NCBI GenBank assembly: GCA_965371445.1
Contig: CBDUYN010000275.1
Location: 1 to 9,661, forward strand
Reading direction: 5' to 3'
Source: DASWIG01 sp965371445
GTDB taxonomy: Bacteria; Acidobacteriota; Thermoanaerobaculia; Multivoradales; J023
Length of the DNA: 9,661 bases
The notes beneath the pieces are model-generated. The model ran no database searches. It was not told the DNA's origin and saw only the letters and a list, made by a program, of their open reading frames with translations. This document shows, piece by piece, positions 1 to 8,617 of the stretch; within the stretch, counting starts at the first letter, position 1; every line of letters starts with the position of its first letter. The position numbers were made by a program, and so were the translations under genes.

Positions 1-1581
1 CAGGTCCCGTGCATCGCCGTCGAACGACTTCGCCTTCGCGAGCTGGGCCGCGGCCTCCCGGCGCACCAGAAGCTCCTCGTCGCGGACCATCTCTTCGAGC
101 GCGGCGATGAGCGCCCCTCTCTCCAGGGGCTCGGCGGCGGCCCGCCCTCCCATCGCGCGCACCGCGGCCAGACGCGCGTCGAGGATCCGGTCGAGCTTGG
201 CGCTCCTGGCCGAAGCGACCAGGGTCTCGAGCTCGAAGACCGGATGCTCCTCGGCCCATTCGAGGGCGGTGGCCCGGACTCCGGCGTCGCGGTCGACCAG
301 GCCGAGAGCGGCGCGCTCAGCCGTGTCGTCGACGTCGCCGTCGAGCCACGTCGCGAGAGCCGCCGAGCGGACGCTCGCCTCGGGATCGGCACCGAGCCTT
401 TCGAGGACGCCGGCCGCTCCCAGAAGCCCCGCGGCCCGGGCGGCGACGACCCGGTTCGCGGCCTCGGTGTCGGAAGCTAGCTCGGCGAGCGCTGCCACCG
501 CCTGCGGCGCCTCGCCCTCGGCCAGGGCGAGTAGCGCCAGCTGACGTTCCCGGGGACGTCCGTCGGCCACGAGCTCCTCCAGCCTCGCGACGAGCTCCTC
601 GTCGAGCAGCCAGGACGCCGACGCCTCGATCGCCACGAGCCGTACCCCGGGACGCGGATCCGCCGTCAGCTCCAGGATCCGCGGCTGCCAGGCGAAGGAA
701 GGGGCCACCTTGCCGGCGGCGACCAGGCGCCGCGCCGCGCGCAGCGCCTGGATCGTGGGTCCGGCGGACGTGTCGTCGAGGAGCGGACGGAGCCGCTCCA
801 GGTCCGAGCGGTCCCCGACCTGACCCAGAGCCTGCGCCGCCTGGCCGCGGACCCAGGGGTCGACGTCGGCGACGAGCTTCCGCAACTCCGGTAGCGCTTC
901 GGGTAGGGGCGTACGGGCCAGGGCGTAGGCCGCCATGGCGTGCAGATGCACATCGTCCTGAGCCAGTCCTTCAACCGCCCAGCGCACCACACCCGGACTG
1001 GGCTGCTCGGCGTCCTGGAAACGGTAGAGTGACGGCAGCAGCCGCGGATAGAATTCTTCCGGTGGCACGTCGATGAGCCTCTCGACCACCGACTCGACGT
1101 CGGCGCCCAGCTTGGCCAGGGCCTCGACGGCCAGGCGTCCGGCCTCACGGTCGGGGTCGGTCAGGGCGCCGGCCAGGGGCCGCACCGCCTCGGTGTAGCC
1201 TTTCTCGCCGAGCTCGCCGAGGGAAAAGGCGGCGGCGCGGCGCACGGCTGGGACGTCGTCGCCGAGGAGCCGTTCGAGGGTGGGACCGCCCAGCGGGTCG
1301 CCGATTCGTCCGAGGGTCAAGGCGGCCTGGCGACGCAGCTCGGGACCGCCGTCGACGGCGAAGCCGAGGGCCACCGGCTCATAGGTCTGGCGGTCCGCGA
1401 GCAAGAGGAGCAACGCCCGTTCTTCGAGGTCCGCCACGGTGACCGCCGGAAAACCGGCTGCCGGGGCCGTGCCCGACGTCGCGGCACAGCCGGCTAGCGA
1501 GACGAGCACGAGAAGGACGGGCCCGGCGACAGAGGCCGCGCGGCAAAGCGCGCCTCTTCGGCTCCGGAGGATCTTTTCCAT
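1..1581 (-). CDS. HEAT-repeat lipoprotein, C-terminus cut by the window edge
   Basis: An uninterrupted reading frame of 527 codons runs from ATG at 1581 off the left edge, so the protein is partial. The N-terminus is a lipoprotein signal: basic start (MEKILRSRRG), a hydrophobic stretch at about 18-30, then lipobox L29-A-G-C32, with Ala after the Cys, which favours outer-membrane sorting. From about residue 60 it is almost all helical repeats of HEAT/PBS-lyase type, with recurring patterns such as RRQAALTLGRIGD, VRRAAAFSLGELG, VRGQAAQALGQVGD and VRATALEWAEEHP. HEAT repeats are protein-interaction scaffolds; no catalytic motif is visible. The start is well fixed: an in-frame TAG lies four codons upstream and an AGGA-type ribosome site precedes the ATG. 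It follows the SGNH hydrolase gene by 64 bp on the same strand and is probably co-transcribed. Function unknown; I infer a periplasm-facing scaffold. Confidence 0.85.
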   Translation of the reverse strand, partial: MEKILRSRRGALCRAASVAGPVLLVLVSLAGCAATSGTAPAAGFPAVTVADLEERALLLLLADRQTYEPVALGFAVDGGPELRRQAALTLGRIGDPLGGPTLERLLGDDVPAVRRAAAFSLGELGEKGYTEAVRPLAGALTDPDREAGRLAVEALAKLGADVESVVERLIDVPPEEFYPRLLPSLYRFQDAEQPSPGVVRWAVEGLAQDDVHLHAMAAYALARTPLPEALPELRKLVADVDPWVRGQAAQALGQVGDRSDLERLRPLLDDTSAGPTIQALRAARRLVAAGKVAPSFAWQPRILELTADPRPGVRLVAIEASASWLLDEELVARLEELVADGRPRERQLALLALAEGEAPQAVAALAELASDTEAANRVVAARAAGLLGAAGVLERLGADPEASVRSAALATWLDGDVDDTAERAALGLVDRDAGVRATALEWAEEHPVFELETLVASARSAKLDRILDARLAAVRAMGGRAAAEPLERGALIAALEEMVRDEELLVRREAAAQLAKAKSFDGDARDL

Positions 1582-1645
1582 GCCTGAATCCTACGTGTTG
1601 GACGGGAGCTAGACAACTCCGGCCGCAAATCCACTCCAACCCACC

Positions 1646-2962
1646 CTACGGCGCCTGGTCGACGGCTTCGGCGACGGCCTCCGCCACGAGCCGGTAGCCC
1701 GCGCCCGTGACGTGACAGCAGGAGTCCCTGTAGAGAGGCTCGGGGTGATCCTCGTAGATGGCGGTGAGGTCAAGAAAACGCACCCCCCTCGCGCGGAGCT
1801 CTTCACCGGCTCGGATCAACAAAGGATAGGCGGCTTCGACCGCCCCACGGTAAGGGTGGTCTTCCTGAAACGCCGTACGGTGCTCCTCGGCCCCCATGGG
1901 CTTTGAGCCCGGTAGGTACTGGTTCGGTTGCAGGAAGTGGTAGTACTCGATACCGAGCTCCCGGCAGAGGGCGTCCATCTGGATCGAGGCGCGCTTCCAG
2001 GCCGCCACGAGCTCGGCATACATCTCGGCGTCGTCCGAGAAGGACCACTCGGGACCCCGGGTCTGGTAGCTCATCTCTTTCTCGCTCCGGGCGTCTTGGA
2101 TCGCGCGCTCCGCCCGCGAGATGCGGCCGGTTTCCAGGGCGTCGAGGACTTTCCACACGAGGCCCGCCGTGAAGCTAAAGCGCCAGGGAGCGCCGGCGAA
2201 AGACCGAGCCAGACGGGCCCTCAGCTCCAGCAGGTAGGTCAGCTCACCGACCAGGCTCCGCAAGTCCTGATCGAGGTCGCCCACCTGGAGGACCCAGCCG
2301 CGCGGGTAGTGGGCGAAGTAACCTTTTGGGACGTTGATCGTCGACGGCAGCGCGATTTCGTTGAAGCCGTCGAGATTGATGACCACGTCGAAGTGGGCTC
2401 CCAAGAACAGCAGGTAGTTGAGCGCCATCAGCTGCTGCGGCTGCTTGTAGCCGCCGACCCCGAAGTTGAGGAAGACGAGACGCTTGCCGCGCCAGCGCTC
2501 GACGCGCTCGAAAGCGGCCGTCAGGGTTTTTGACCTCGCTCCGAAGCTGGCCCCGAACGAGCCCCCAAAAGTGGCGATGACGAGCCGCTCCTCGGAGGGG
2601 CTCCAAAAGACGTCGTTACGGTTGAACGGAAAGCCGAGGTTCGCCGCCTGGCGGCTGAAGCCGGGATCGCCGGCCACCCGGTGGGTCGTGGGATCGGGGA
2701 CATAGCCCGTGTAGGGATGGAGCACAGGGATCGACCGGATGCGGTGCTCGCGCAGCAGCGCTTCCTCGTCCTTGTCTTCCTCAAAGTCGACGACCTCGGT
2801 GTCCTGGCGTGAGGCCTGGAGAGCCCGAAGGTCGCCGGGGGTGACGACGCTGCCTGCCATGAAGCTCAGTATCAGGAAGGAGCCGAGCTCCACGAAGAGG
2901 ATCACCAGGAGGGCCGCGAGGAGCCGGAACCAACGGCGACGGGTGGCGGTAACGGTATTCAT
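1646..2962 (-). CDS. Membrane-anchored SGNH/GDSL-type hydrolase
   Basis: Predicted protein of 438 residues with one N-terminal membrane segment (about 11-36) after a basic start, so the bulk should face the periplasm. The SGNH blocks are recognisable: block I TFGGSFG with nucleophile Ser135, block II NFGVGG with oxyanion Gly168, block III DGFNE with Asn201, and block V RDSCCHVTGAGY with Asp413 and His417. SGNH enzymes are esterases, lipases or acetyl-transferases/deacetylases, often acting on envelope polysaccharides; the substrate cannot be read here. The ATG at 2962 is chosen over an upstream in-frame ATG at 3046 because it starts just before the membrane segment, has an AAGAGGG ribosome site and overlaps the upstream stop by ATGA, a sign of translational coupling. 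The long insert between blocks III and V (about 210-400) is charged and helical. It sits in an operon between the SEC-C protein and the HEAT lipoprotein. Confidence 0.85.
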   Translation of the reverse strand: MNTVTATRRRWFRLLAALLVILFVELGSFLILSFMAGSVVTPGDLRALQASRQDTEVVDFEEDKDEEALLREHRIRSIPVLHPYTGYVPDPTTHRVAGDPGFSRQAANLGFPFNRNDVFWSPSEERLVIATFGGSFGASFGARSKTLTAAFERVERWRGKRLVFLNFGVGGYKQPQQLMALNYLLFLGAHFDVVINLDGFNEIALPSTINVPKGYFAHYPRGWVLQVGDLDQDLRSLVGELTYLLELRARLARSFAGAPWRFSFTAGLVWKVLDALETGRISRAERAIQDARSEKEMSYQTRGPEWSFSDDAEMYAELVAAWKRASIQMDALCRELGIEYYHFLQPNQYLPGSKPMGAEEHRTAFQEDHPYRGAVEAAYPLLIRAGEELRARGVRFLDLTAIYEDHPEPLYRDSCCHVTGAGYRLVAEAVAEAVDQAP

Positions 2963-4887
2963 CGGCCCTCTTCGGTCACCCCCTCCAACCACTCCAGGAC
3001 GTCTCCGCTCCCCTGCCAGACCTCGCCCATCTCGTCGTTGTACCACCAGGCCTGCTCCTCGCCGCCGAGCTCGGACGCCACACCTCCGAGGCCCTCAGGA
3101 ACGTCGCTACGCCGGCCGACGAGGTAGTCGGCCACCAGGGGGAAGGCTTCGTACACTTCCGCGACGAGGGCCAGCGCTTCCTCCTTGCGGCCCAGCCGGT
3201 AGAGCGCCAGGATTCCTCCGTAACGTACCCCGACGTCGAGATCTCCGGGATAGCGCTCGGCGACCGCCAGGGCTCTTTCGTGCTCCTCCGCCTCCAGGAG
3301 GGCGTTGACCAGCGGACCGCGGTGGTTGAAACGGTCGTCGGGAGCGAGCACGAGGAACCGTTCCCGGAGCCGCCTGGCCGACTCGTCCTCGTGGAGGGCG
3401 TCGAGCATGTCGATCTTGCGGTCGAGGAGGACCAGGCCCTCCTGGTTCTCTTCGAAGTACCAGAGGAGCCGGCCCTCGTCCTGCGCCTTGACGCTCGCCT
3501 CGACGATCGTCTCGGCGCGGTCGGCCAGGGGGAGGGCGAGATGACGGTAAAGCACCGGACGAGCGATGCCGAGTTGCTGGGCCGCCAGGATCAGGTCGAC
3601 GAGGATTGCGAGAGAGTCGAAGGCCGCGGGATGCTCTTCCAGGAAACCGAGCCAAGCCTCCGCGCTTTCCTCGTTCCAGATCACGGTGTAGGCCTCTTCG
3701 TCCAGCTCACCCCCGGCCCATGCGTCGTCACCGTCCGGCAGCGGCCAGACTTTTTTCCACGACCCCTCAAGTTGATGGAGCGTCTCCGGCGTTTGCAGGC
3801 GGACGAGCGGCCCGTCGCCGGGTGTGTAGGCGAGGAAAGGCATCTTCTCCTCGTCGGCCTCTTCCAGCTCCAGGCCGTAGGTAGGGACCTCGTGCTCGGC
3901 GATCCGTTCCAGGAGGCTGCGCAGGCGCCCCACGTGCTCATAGCTCGACGTGGGGTTCTCCAGCAGGGCTCCCAGTGGGTCCTTTACCGCGTGCCGGAGG
4001 AAATGGACGAGCGACTCGACGTCTTCGAAGTCCCGCCGTCGCAGCCAGGCCAGATAGAACCTGGCGCGTTGCGACATCTGCTCGAAACGGCCCTCCGCTC
4101 CGAGAATCGTCACCTCGAGGAGCGCCAAGCTCGGATCCTCGGGATCATCGCGCTGAGCGTTTTGAAAGAGCTCCCGGGCGGACTCCGTCGAAGCGTCCTC
4201 GATCGCGGCGAAGCAGAGGTACCTCCAGAGGACGGCGGAAAGCGGTGGCCGCAGCCGCAGGGCCAGGTATTGGAGCATGTCGAGCTTGCCCTCGAGGTCT
4301 CCGGTCTCGTCGTAGGCGTCCAAGAGGAGGTCGAGGGCCGCGCTGTAGCGCCCGTCGAGCTCCTCGGGGTTCTCAAAAGCCGCCTCGAGCAGCGTGACGG
4401 CGCGCTCCGGTTGGGCGACCTTGAGGAGCCTTTGACCGACGAGACCGAGAGTCTCGGCCGGCAGCGCCCGCGAGCCTCCCATTTTTTCGAGGTCCGCGAA
4501 GGAGAGCTGCTCTGCGAGGTGGTACCAGGCGACCTCGGGATCGATCGCCGGAAAGCTCGGCGCTCCCGCGCAGCATCGCTTGTACTTCTTGCCCGAGCCG
4601 CACGGACAGGGCCGGTTGCGCTCGGGCTTTGGCAACGGCTGCGGCCGGTAGCCGTGGCTCGGCAGGGGTACGACGTTCCAGAGGGCGCGACCTATGGCGA
4701 GGGCCAGAATCCGTTGAGCGTCCTCGTCGCCGGCCGAAGCAAAGAGCTCCGGAAAGGCTGCCGGCGCCTTGTCACGCATCCAGGCAAGAAAGCTCGCCGC
4801 GTCCTCGCCGCGAACGATCTCCTGGATGGCCCACGCCATCAGGGCCGGGAAGACGGATGCAAAGGCTTTGTCGAAAGAAGAGGTCAT
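2959..4887 (-). CDS. SEC-C motif and helical-repeat protein
   Basis: Predicted cytosolic protein of 642 residues with no signal or membrane segment. Residues 94-106 (CPCGSGKKYKRCC) are a classic SEC-C zinc-binding motif, C-x-C-x8-CC, with Cys94, 96, 105 and 106 as ligands; this motif is best known at the SecA C-terminus, where it contacts SecB and ribosomes. The rest is acidic and helical with degenerate TPR-like units (about 150-300 and 500-590). The C-terminus (about 585-635: VADYLVGRR, then WWYNDEMGEVW and VLEWL) resembles the tail I associate with TPR/ST7-like proteins, a weak impression only. ATG at 4887 is preferred to an in-frame ATG at 4986 because of a GAGG ribosome site 7 bases upstream and because the intervening residues look non-coding. 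First gene of the leftward operon and divergent from carB. Molecular role unknown; a translation- or secretion-linked adaptor is a guess from the SEC-C motif. Confidence 0.85.
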   Translation of the reverse strand: MTSSFDKAFASVFPALMAWAIQEIVRGEDAASFLAWMRDKAPAAFPELFASAGDEDAQRILALAIGRALWNVVPLPSHGYRPQPLPKPERNRPCPCGSGKKYKRCCAGAPSFPAIDPEVAWYHLAEQLSFADLEKMGGSRALPAETLGLVGQRLLKVAQPERAVTLLEAAFENPEELDGRYSAALDLLLDAYDETGDLEGKLDMLQYLALRLRPPLSAVLWRYLCFAAIEDASTESARELFQNAQRDDPEDPSLALLEVTILGAEGRFEQMSQRARFYLAWLRRRDFEDVESLVHFLRHAVKDPLGALLENPTSSYEHVGRLRSLLERIAEHEVPTYGLELEEADEEKMPFLAYTPGDGPLVRLQTPETLHQLEGSWKKVWPLPDGDDAWAGGELDEEAYTVIWNEESAEAWLGFLEEHPAAFDSLAILVDLILAAQQLGIARPVLYRHLALPLADRAETIVEASVKAQDEGRLLWYFEENQEGLVLLDRKIDMLDALHEDESARRLRERFLVLAPDDRFNHRGPLVNALLEAEEHERALAVAERYPGDLDVGVRYGGILALYRLGRKEEALALVAEVYEAFPLVADYLVGRRSDVPEGLGGVASELGGEEQAWWYNDEMGEVWQGSGDVLEWLEGVTEEGR

Positions 4888-4991
4888 CGTTTTCCTCGTG
4901 AGAGGTTTCGCGCAGCATACCCCAGTGACCGGGAAAGGATCGCGTCCATGATGTAGGATCTCCCGGCCATCGAGGAGACCCGCCACCCAAA
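4888..4991. promoter_or_regulatory. Divergent intergenic region between the SEC-C gene and carB
   Basis: These 104 bases separate two divergent starts and must hold the promoters for both directions if both are transcribed from here. I see no strong sigma70 pair. Weak -10 candidates are TAGGAT at 4954-4959 (towards carB) and TATGCT on the minus strand near 4918 (towards the SEC-C gene), neither with a good -35. For carB, the only purine-rich ribosome-site candidate is GAGGAG at 4972-4977, 14 bases before the ATG, which is unusually far. No carA or pyrimidine-regulator site is visible. Confidence 0.35.
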
Positions 4992-5902
<911 letters not shown>

Positions 5903-5903
<1 letters not shown>

Positions 5904-6076
5904 ACGCGACGAAACTGCAGGGGAATGCCAGCCATCACAAGGCGATGAGCTACCAGCGGATGGTGGAGTTGGAGAAACGGCTGGAGAACCAGATCGACCG
6001 TTTGCTGGAACAGGCCGAGCAGGTGGACGCGCAGGAAGATACCCGCTTCGGGGTCGGACAACGCGACGAGGATCTC
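5903..6076 (+). mobile_element. Fragment of an IS1182-like transposase
   Basis: Read in the frame of the ATG at 5945, this stretch encodes about 58 residues resembling the middle of IS1182-type (DUF772-associated) transposases: DATKLQGNASHHKAMSYQRM, then a charged helical segment with EKRLENQIDRLLEQAEQVDA and QEDTRFGVGQRDEDL. In such proteins the KAMSY motif follows the first catalytic region and the acidic helix follows it. Similarity starts at the last base of carB Glu304 and stops after DEDL near 6076, where PAEL-type residues would be expected; what follows is unlike a transposase. Neither terminal inverted repeat nor the catalytic remainder is present, so it is a remnant. It lies in the same direction as carB but in a different frame. 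Family assignment is from memory of the motif pattern. Confidence 0.75.
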
Positions 6077-6102
6077 GAGCAGGTGCCGGGGGGGCGACTC
6101 GC

Positions 6103-8565
6103 CTATTCCCGCAGACGAGCCGCGGCTTCCGGCGGGATCGTCTCGCCGGCACGCCGCGCGGCCTCGAAATGGACGAGCGCATCGCCGTCGCGGCCCTGGG
6201 CCTGGTAGAGCATCGCCAGCGCCAGGTGGATCCGGCCGTCCTTGCCGCGCAGCGCAAGCGCACGCTCCACGGCCTCGACCGCGTCCTGCCGGCGGCCCGA
6301 GGCGTCGTAAACGACCCCCAGATTGAGGAAAGCTTCGGCATAGCCCGGATTGATCTGGGTCGCCCGCTCGAGGTGACGCCGGGCCGCCTCCATCTCGCCC
6401 TCACCGGCGCGCAGGATCCCCAGGTTGTTGTGGGCCAGGGCATGGCCTTCCTCGAGGTCGAGCGTCCTTTCGTAGGCCACGGCGGCCTCCGCCGGACGCC
6501 CCGCTTGGGCATGCAGGAGGCCCAGGTTGTAGTGGGTCTCGGCGTAGCCGGGGTCGACCTCGACGGCGCGCCGCAGCTCCGCCGCGGCCTCGTCGAGCCG
6601 GCCTGAGGTGGCGAGTGTCACGGCCAGGTCGGTCCGCACCGCGGCGGAATCCGCCAAGCGCAGGCTGTCGCGAAACGACGCTTCCGCCTCCGCGTCGCGG
6701 CCCGCGAGACGGTAGGCCAGGCCCAGCGAACGGTGGAGCTCCGGCGCTCCCGGTTGGAAGCGCCGCGCCTCCTCAAGCGACGCGACCGCCGCTTCCGCAT
6801 CCCCCGTCTGGTGAAGCAGGACGCCCAGGTTGTAGCGCGCCTCCGCGTAGCCCGGACGAAGCCGCACGGCCGCGCGCAGCGCCGCCACGCCCTCGTCGAG
6901 CCGTCTGAGGCGTCCGTAGACGACGCCCAGGTTGAAATGCGCCTCGGCCGAACCCGAGTCGGCCGCGACAGCCCGCTGGAGCTCGCGGACGGCGTCCTCG
7001 TAGCGTCCGGTCTTCTGCCACAGGATCCCCAGGTTTAGGTGGACGTCGGTCTCGCCCTCCAGGACCTCGGCCGCGCGCTGGAGCGGCCCGGCCGCCTCCT
7101 CCAGCTTGCCCGCCCAGCCGAGGACCTTGCCCAGGTTGCGGTCGCGCTCGGCGTAGTAGGTCCGATCGAGCGAGCCGACGACGCCATCGTAGATCGCGGC
7201 GCGGCGCTCGCTCGTCCATCCTGGGTCTAGCCGCACCGCACCTGTACCGGCGAGCGTCGCCAGGATCTCCTCGGCGATCCGGCTGTGGACCTCGATCGTC
7301 GGATGGACGTGGTCGAGGAGGAATTCCCGGCCCAGGATGTCGTGTCCCAACCGGCGGACGTTCTCCGCCTCGAGGATCGCCGGCAGGTCGACGAGGGGGA
7401 CGCCGTGGCGCGCGGCAGTCTCGGCGATCAGCTCGACGGTCCGCTCGTGGGCACGCAGCGGCGCCACGTCGAGCTCCTTGGCACGAAGAAAAGCGTCGCG
7501 GGCCGCCACGTAGCTGCCGCGGGCGAGCTCGGCGCGGCCGATTCGGAAGTGGAGGCCGGCGTGCTCAGAGTCGATCGCGAGGGCCTGGCCCAAAGGCTTG
7601 AGAGCGGCCTTGGCCGAGCCCTCTTCCAGGAGCTTGCGGCCCGCGGCAAGAAACTCTTCGAAGCGATCCTCCTCCTCCCTCGTCAAACCGTCGCGGTGCT
7701 GGGATTTGAACGGCGAAAAATCCTTCAGGTTCGAGACCGGGCAGACGAAGACGAGGTCGACGCCGTAGACGTCGGCGATCGCCACCATCTGCTCGAGGTT
7801 GAACGCGAAGTGCTCGAGAATTCGTCCGTGCAGCTCGTCGTCACGTTCGTAGGCTTCGAGCCCGGTCCAGACTTCGAGGCGCGTCTTGAAATCGTCCGCC
7901 AGTTGCTCGGCCGGAGCGTCCTCTTTCGCGAACGCCTTGCGGACGAGCTGCGGCAGACGGAAGCGCGCCAGGCGCGAGCCGATCCAGCGCAGAGCGGCGT
8001 TCTGCCCGTGCAGCTCGCGGTACGAGCGTTCTTCGAGAAACTCGTTGTGCCCCGTCAAGACGACGAAAAGATCGGGCTCATAGTGGGCGAGCTCCTTCAT
8101 CAGCCGCACGACGCGGTAGCTGGCGTAGGAGATGGCGCCGGCGTTCACGACCTCGTGACGGCGTCCGGGCTCGGCGGCGTCGAGGTAGCGTTCGAGCCAG
8201 CGGGCGAAGGAGACGTGGTCGTCGTAGGGACGCCCGGCGGTGGTCGAGCCGCCGAGGGTGAAGACGCGGTAGGTGTCGTCCGCTTTCTCGGCGGGGAGCT
8301 CCTGGTAGTTGAAGAAGCGTTCCTTCGCGGGGTGGGTAACGTAGACCGTCCGGCCGTCGCGTTCGGTGGCCGTGAAGAGCGGCGTGGCGCTCTCGAAGCC
8401 GACGTAGGGGTCGGCGAAGCGCTCGTCCTCGCCGAGGCCGAGAAACGCGAGGAGGACCTCGGCAAGCGCCAGGACCGCGAGCCCCAGGGCGAGGCCGAAG
8501 GCGAGGAGGAGGAGCTTCTGGCGGCGGGTCGTGGTGAGGTTGGGCGAGGAGGACGGAGTGCTCAC
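6103..8565 (-). CDS. Membrane-anchored SGNH hydrolase with internal and C-terminal TPR repeats
   Basis: Predicted protein of 820 residues. One membrane segment (about 18-42) follows a basic RRQK, placing the rest outside the cytoplasm. The SGNH domain spans about 95-435: block I TLGGSTTAG with nucleophile Ser107, block II NAGAISY with Gly143, block III TGHNEF with Asn174, and block V LDHVHPT with Asp418 and His421. Between blocks III and V lie two TPR-like units (about 302-369). From 471 to 809 there are ten further TPRs of 33-34 residues, with the usual N-L-G...Y...G-x-x-x-x-A...A...P pattern. TPRs bind partner proteins, so this looks like an envelope hydrolase on a docking scaffold; the substrate is unknown. 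The start is GTG with only a weak upstream AAGG; no better start precedes the membrane segment. It lies 50 bp downstream of the alpha/beta hydrolase gene and ends 27 bp from the transposase remnant, convergent with carB. Confidence 0.88.
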   Translation of the reverse strand: MSTPSSSPNLTTTRRQKLLLLAFGLALGLAVLALAEVLLAFLGLGEDERFADPYVGFESATPLFTATERDGRTVYVTHPAKERFFNYQELPAEKADDTYRVFTLGGSTTAGRPYDDHVSFARWLERYLDAAEPGRRHEVVNAGAISYASYRVVRLMKELAHYEPDLFVVLTGHNEFLEERSYRELHGQNAALRWIGSRLARFRLPQLVRKAFAKEDAPAEQLADDFKTRLEVWTGLEAYERDDELHGRILEHFAFNLEQMVAIADVYGVDLVFVCPVSNLKDFSPFKSQHRDGLTREEEDRFEEFLAAGRKLLEEGSAKAALKPLGQALAIDSEHAGLHFRIGRAELARGSYVAARDAFLRAKELDVAPLRAHERTVELIAETAARHGVPLVDLPAILEAENVRRLGHDILGREFLLDHVHPTIEVHSRIAEEILATLAGTGAVRLDPGWTSERRAAIYDGVVGSLDRTYYAERDRNLGKVLGWAGKLEEAAGPLQRAAEVLEGETDVHLNLGILWQKTGRYEDAVRELQRAVAADSGSAEAHFNLGVVYGRLRRLDEGVAALRAAVRLRPGYAEARYNLGVLLHQTGDAEAAVASLEEARRFQPGAPELHRSLGLAYRLAGRDAEAEASFRDSLRLADSAAVRTDLAVTLATSGRLDEAAAELRRAVEVDPGYAETHYNLGLLHAQAGRPAEAAVAYERTLDLEEGHALAHNNLGILRAGEGEMEAARRHLERATQINPGYAEAFLNLGVVYDASGRRQDAVEAVERALALRGKDGRIHLALAMLYQAQGRDGDALVHFEAARRAGETIPPEAAARLRE
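6139..7155 (-). repeat. Ten tandem 102-bp units encoding the C-terminal TPR array
   Basis: The coding DNA for residues 471-809 of the SGNH-TPR protein repeats with a period of 102 bp (one unit is 99 bp, 33 codons). The best conserved part is the N-L-G core, seen on the plus strand as variants of CCCAGGTTGTAG near 6525, 6825 and elsewhere, followed by GCGTAGCC-type sequence for the P-G-Y-A-E linker. Units have diverged at the DNA level, so this is old protein-repeat expansion rather than a recent tandem duplication. Confidence 0.75.
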
Positions 8566-8602
8566 GCCCTTACGCTATCGGTCTCCGCAGGCGTTGTCGA
8601 GG

Positions 8603-8617
8603 AAGGGGGCGCCCCTT
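8603..8617 (-). terminator. Small GC-rich hairpin at the 3' end of the alpha/beta hydrolase gene
   Basis: AAGGGG (8603-8608) and CCCCTT (8612-8617) form a 6-bp stem with a 3-base loop, overlapping the TAA stop of the hydrolase gene. No T-run follows on the minus strand, so it is at best a weak or attenuating terminator between the hydrolase and the SGNH-TPR gene. It may be chance in GC-rich DNA. Confidence 0.2.

Noticed and set aside
1928..2533. 201-codon plus-strand frame opposite the first SGNH gene
   Set aside because: No motif, and the opposite strand has all four SGNH blocks.
2963..3046. Upstream ATG extension of the first SGNH protein
   Set aside because: The added 28 residues are Arg/Gly-rich sequence overlapping the SEC-C coding end; ATG at 2962 has a ribosome site and precedes the membrane anchor.
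3280..4956. Long open frame on the plus strand opposite the SEC-C gene
   Set aside because: It mirrors the real gene; its residues show no family motif and high-GC DNA gives long antisense frames. The minus strand has the SEC-C motif, a ribosome site and operon overlap.
6139..7155. Recent tandem DNA duplication or satellite
   Set aside because: The 102-bp period is exactly one TPR, and units differ at many positions; this is protein-repeat structure.
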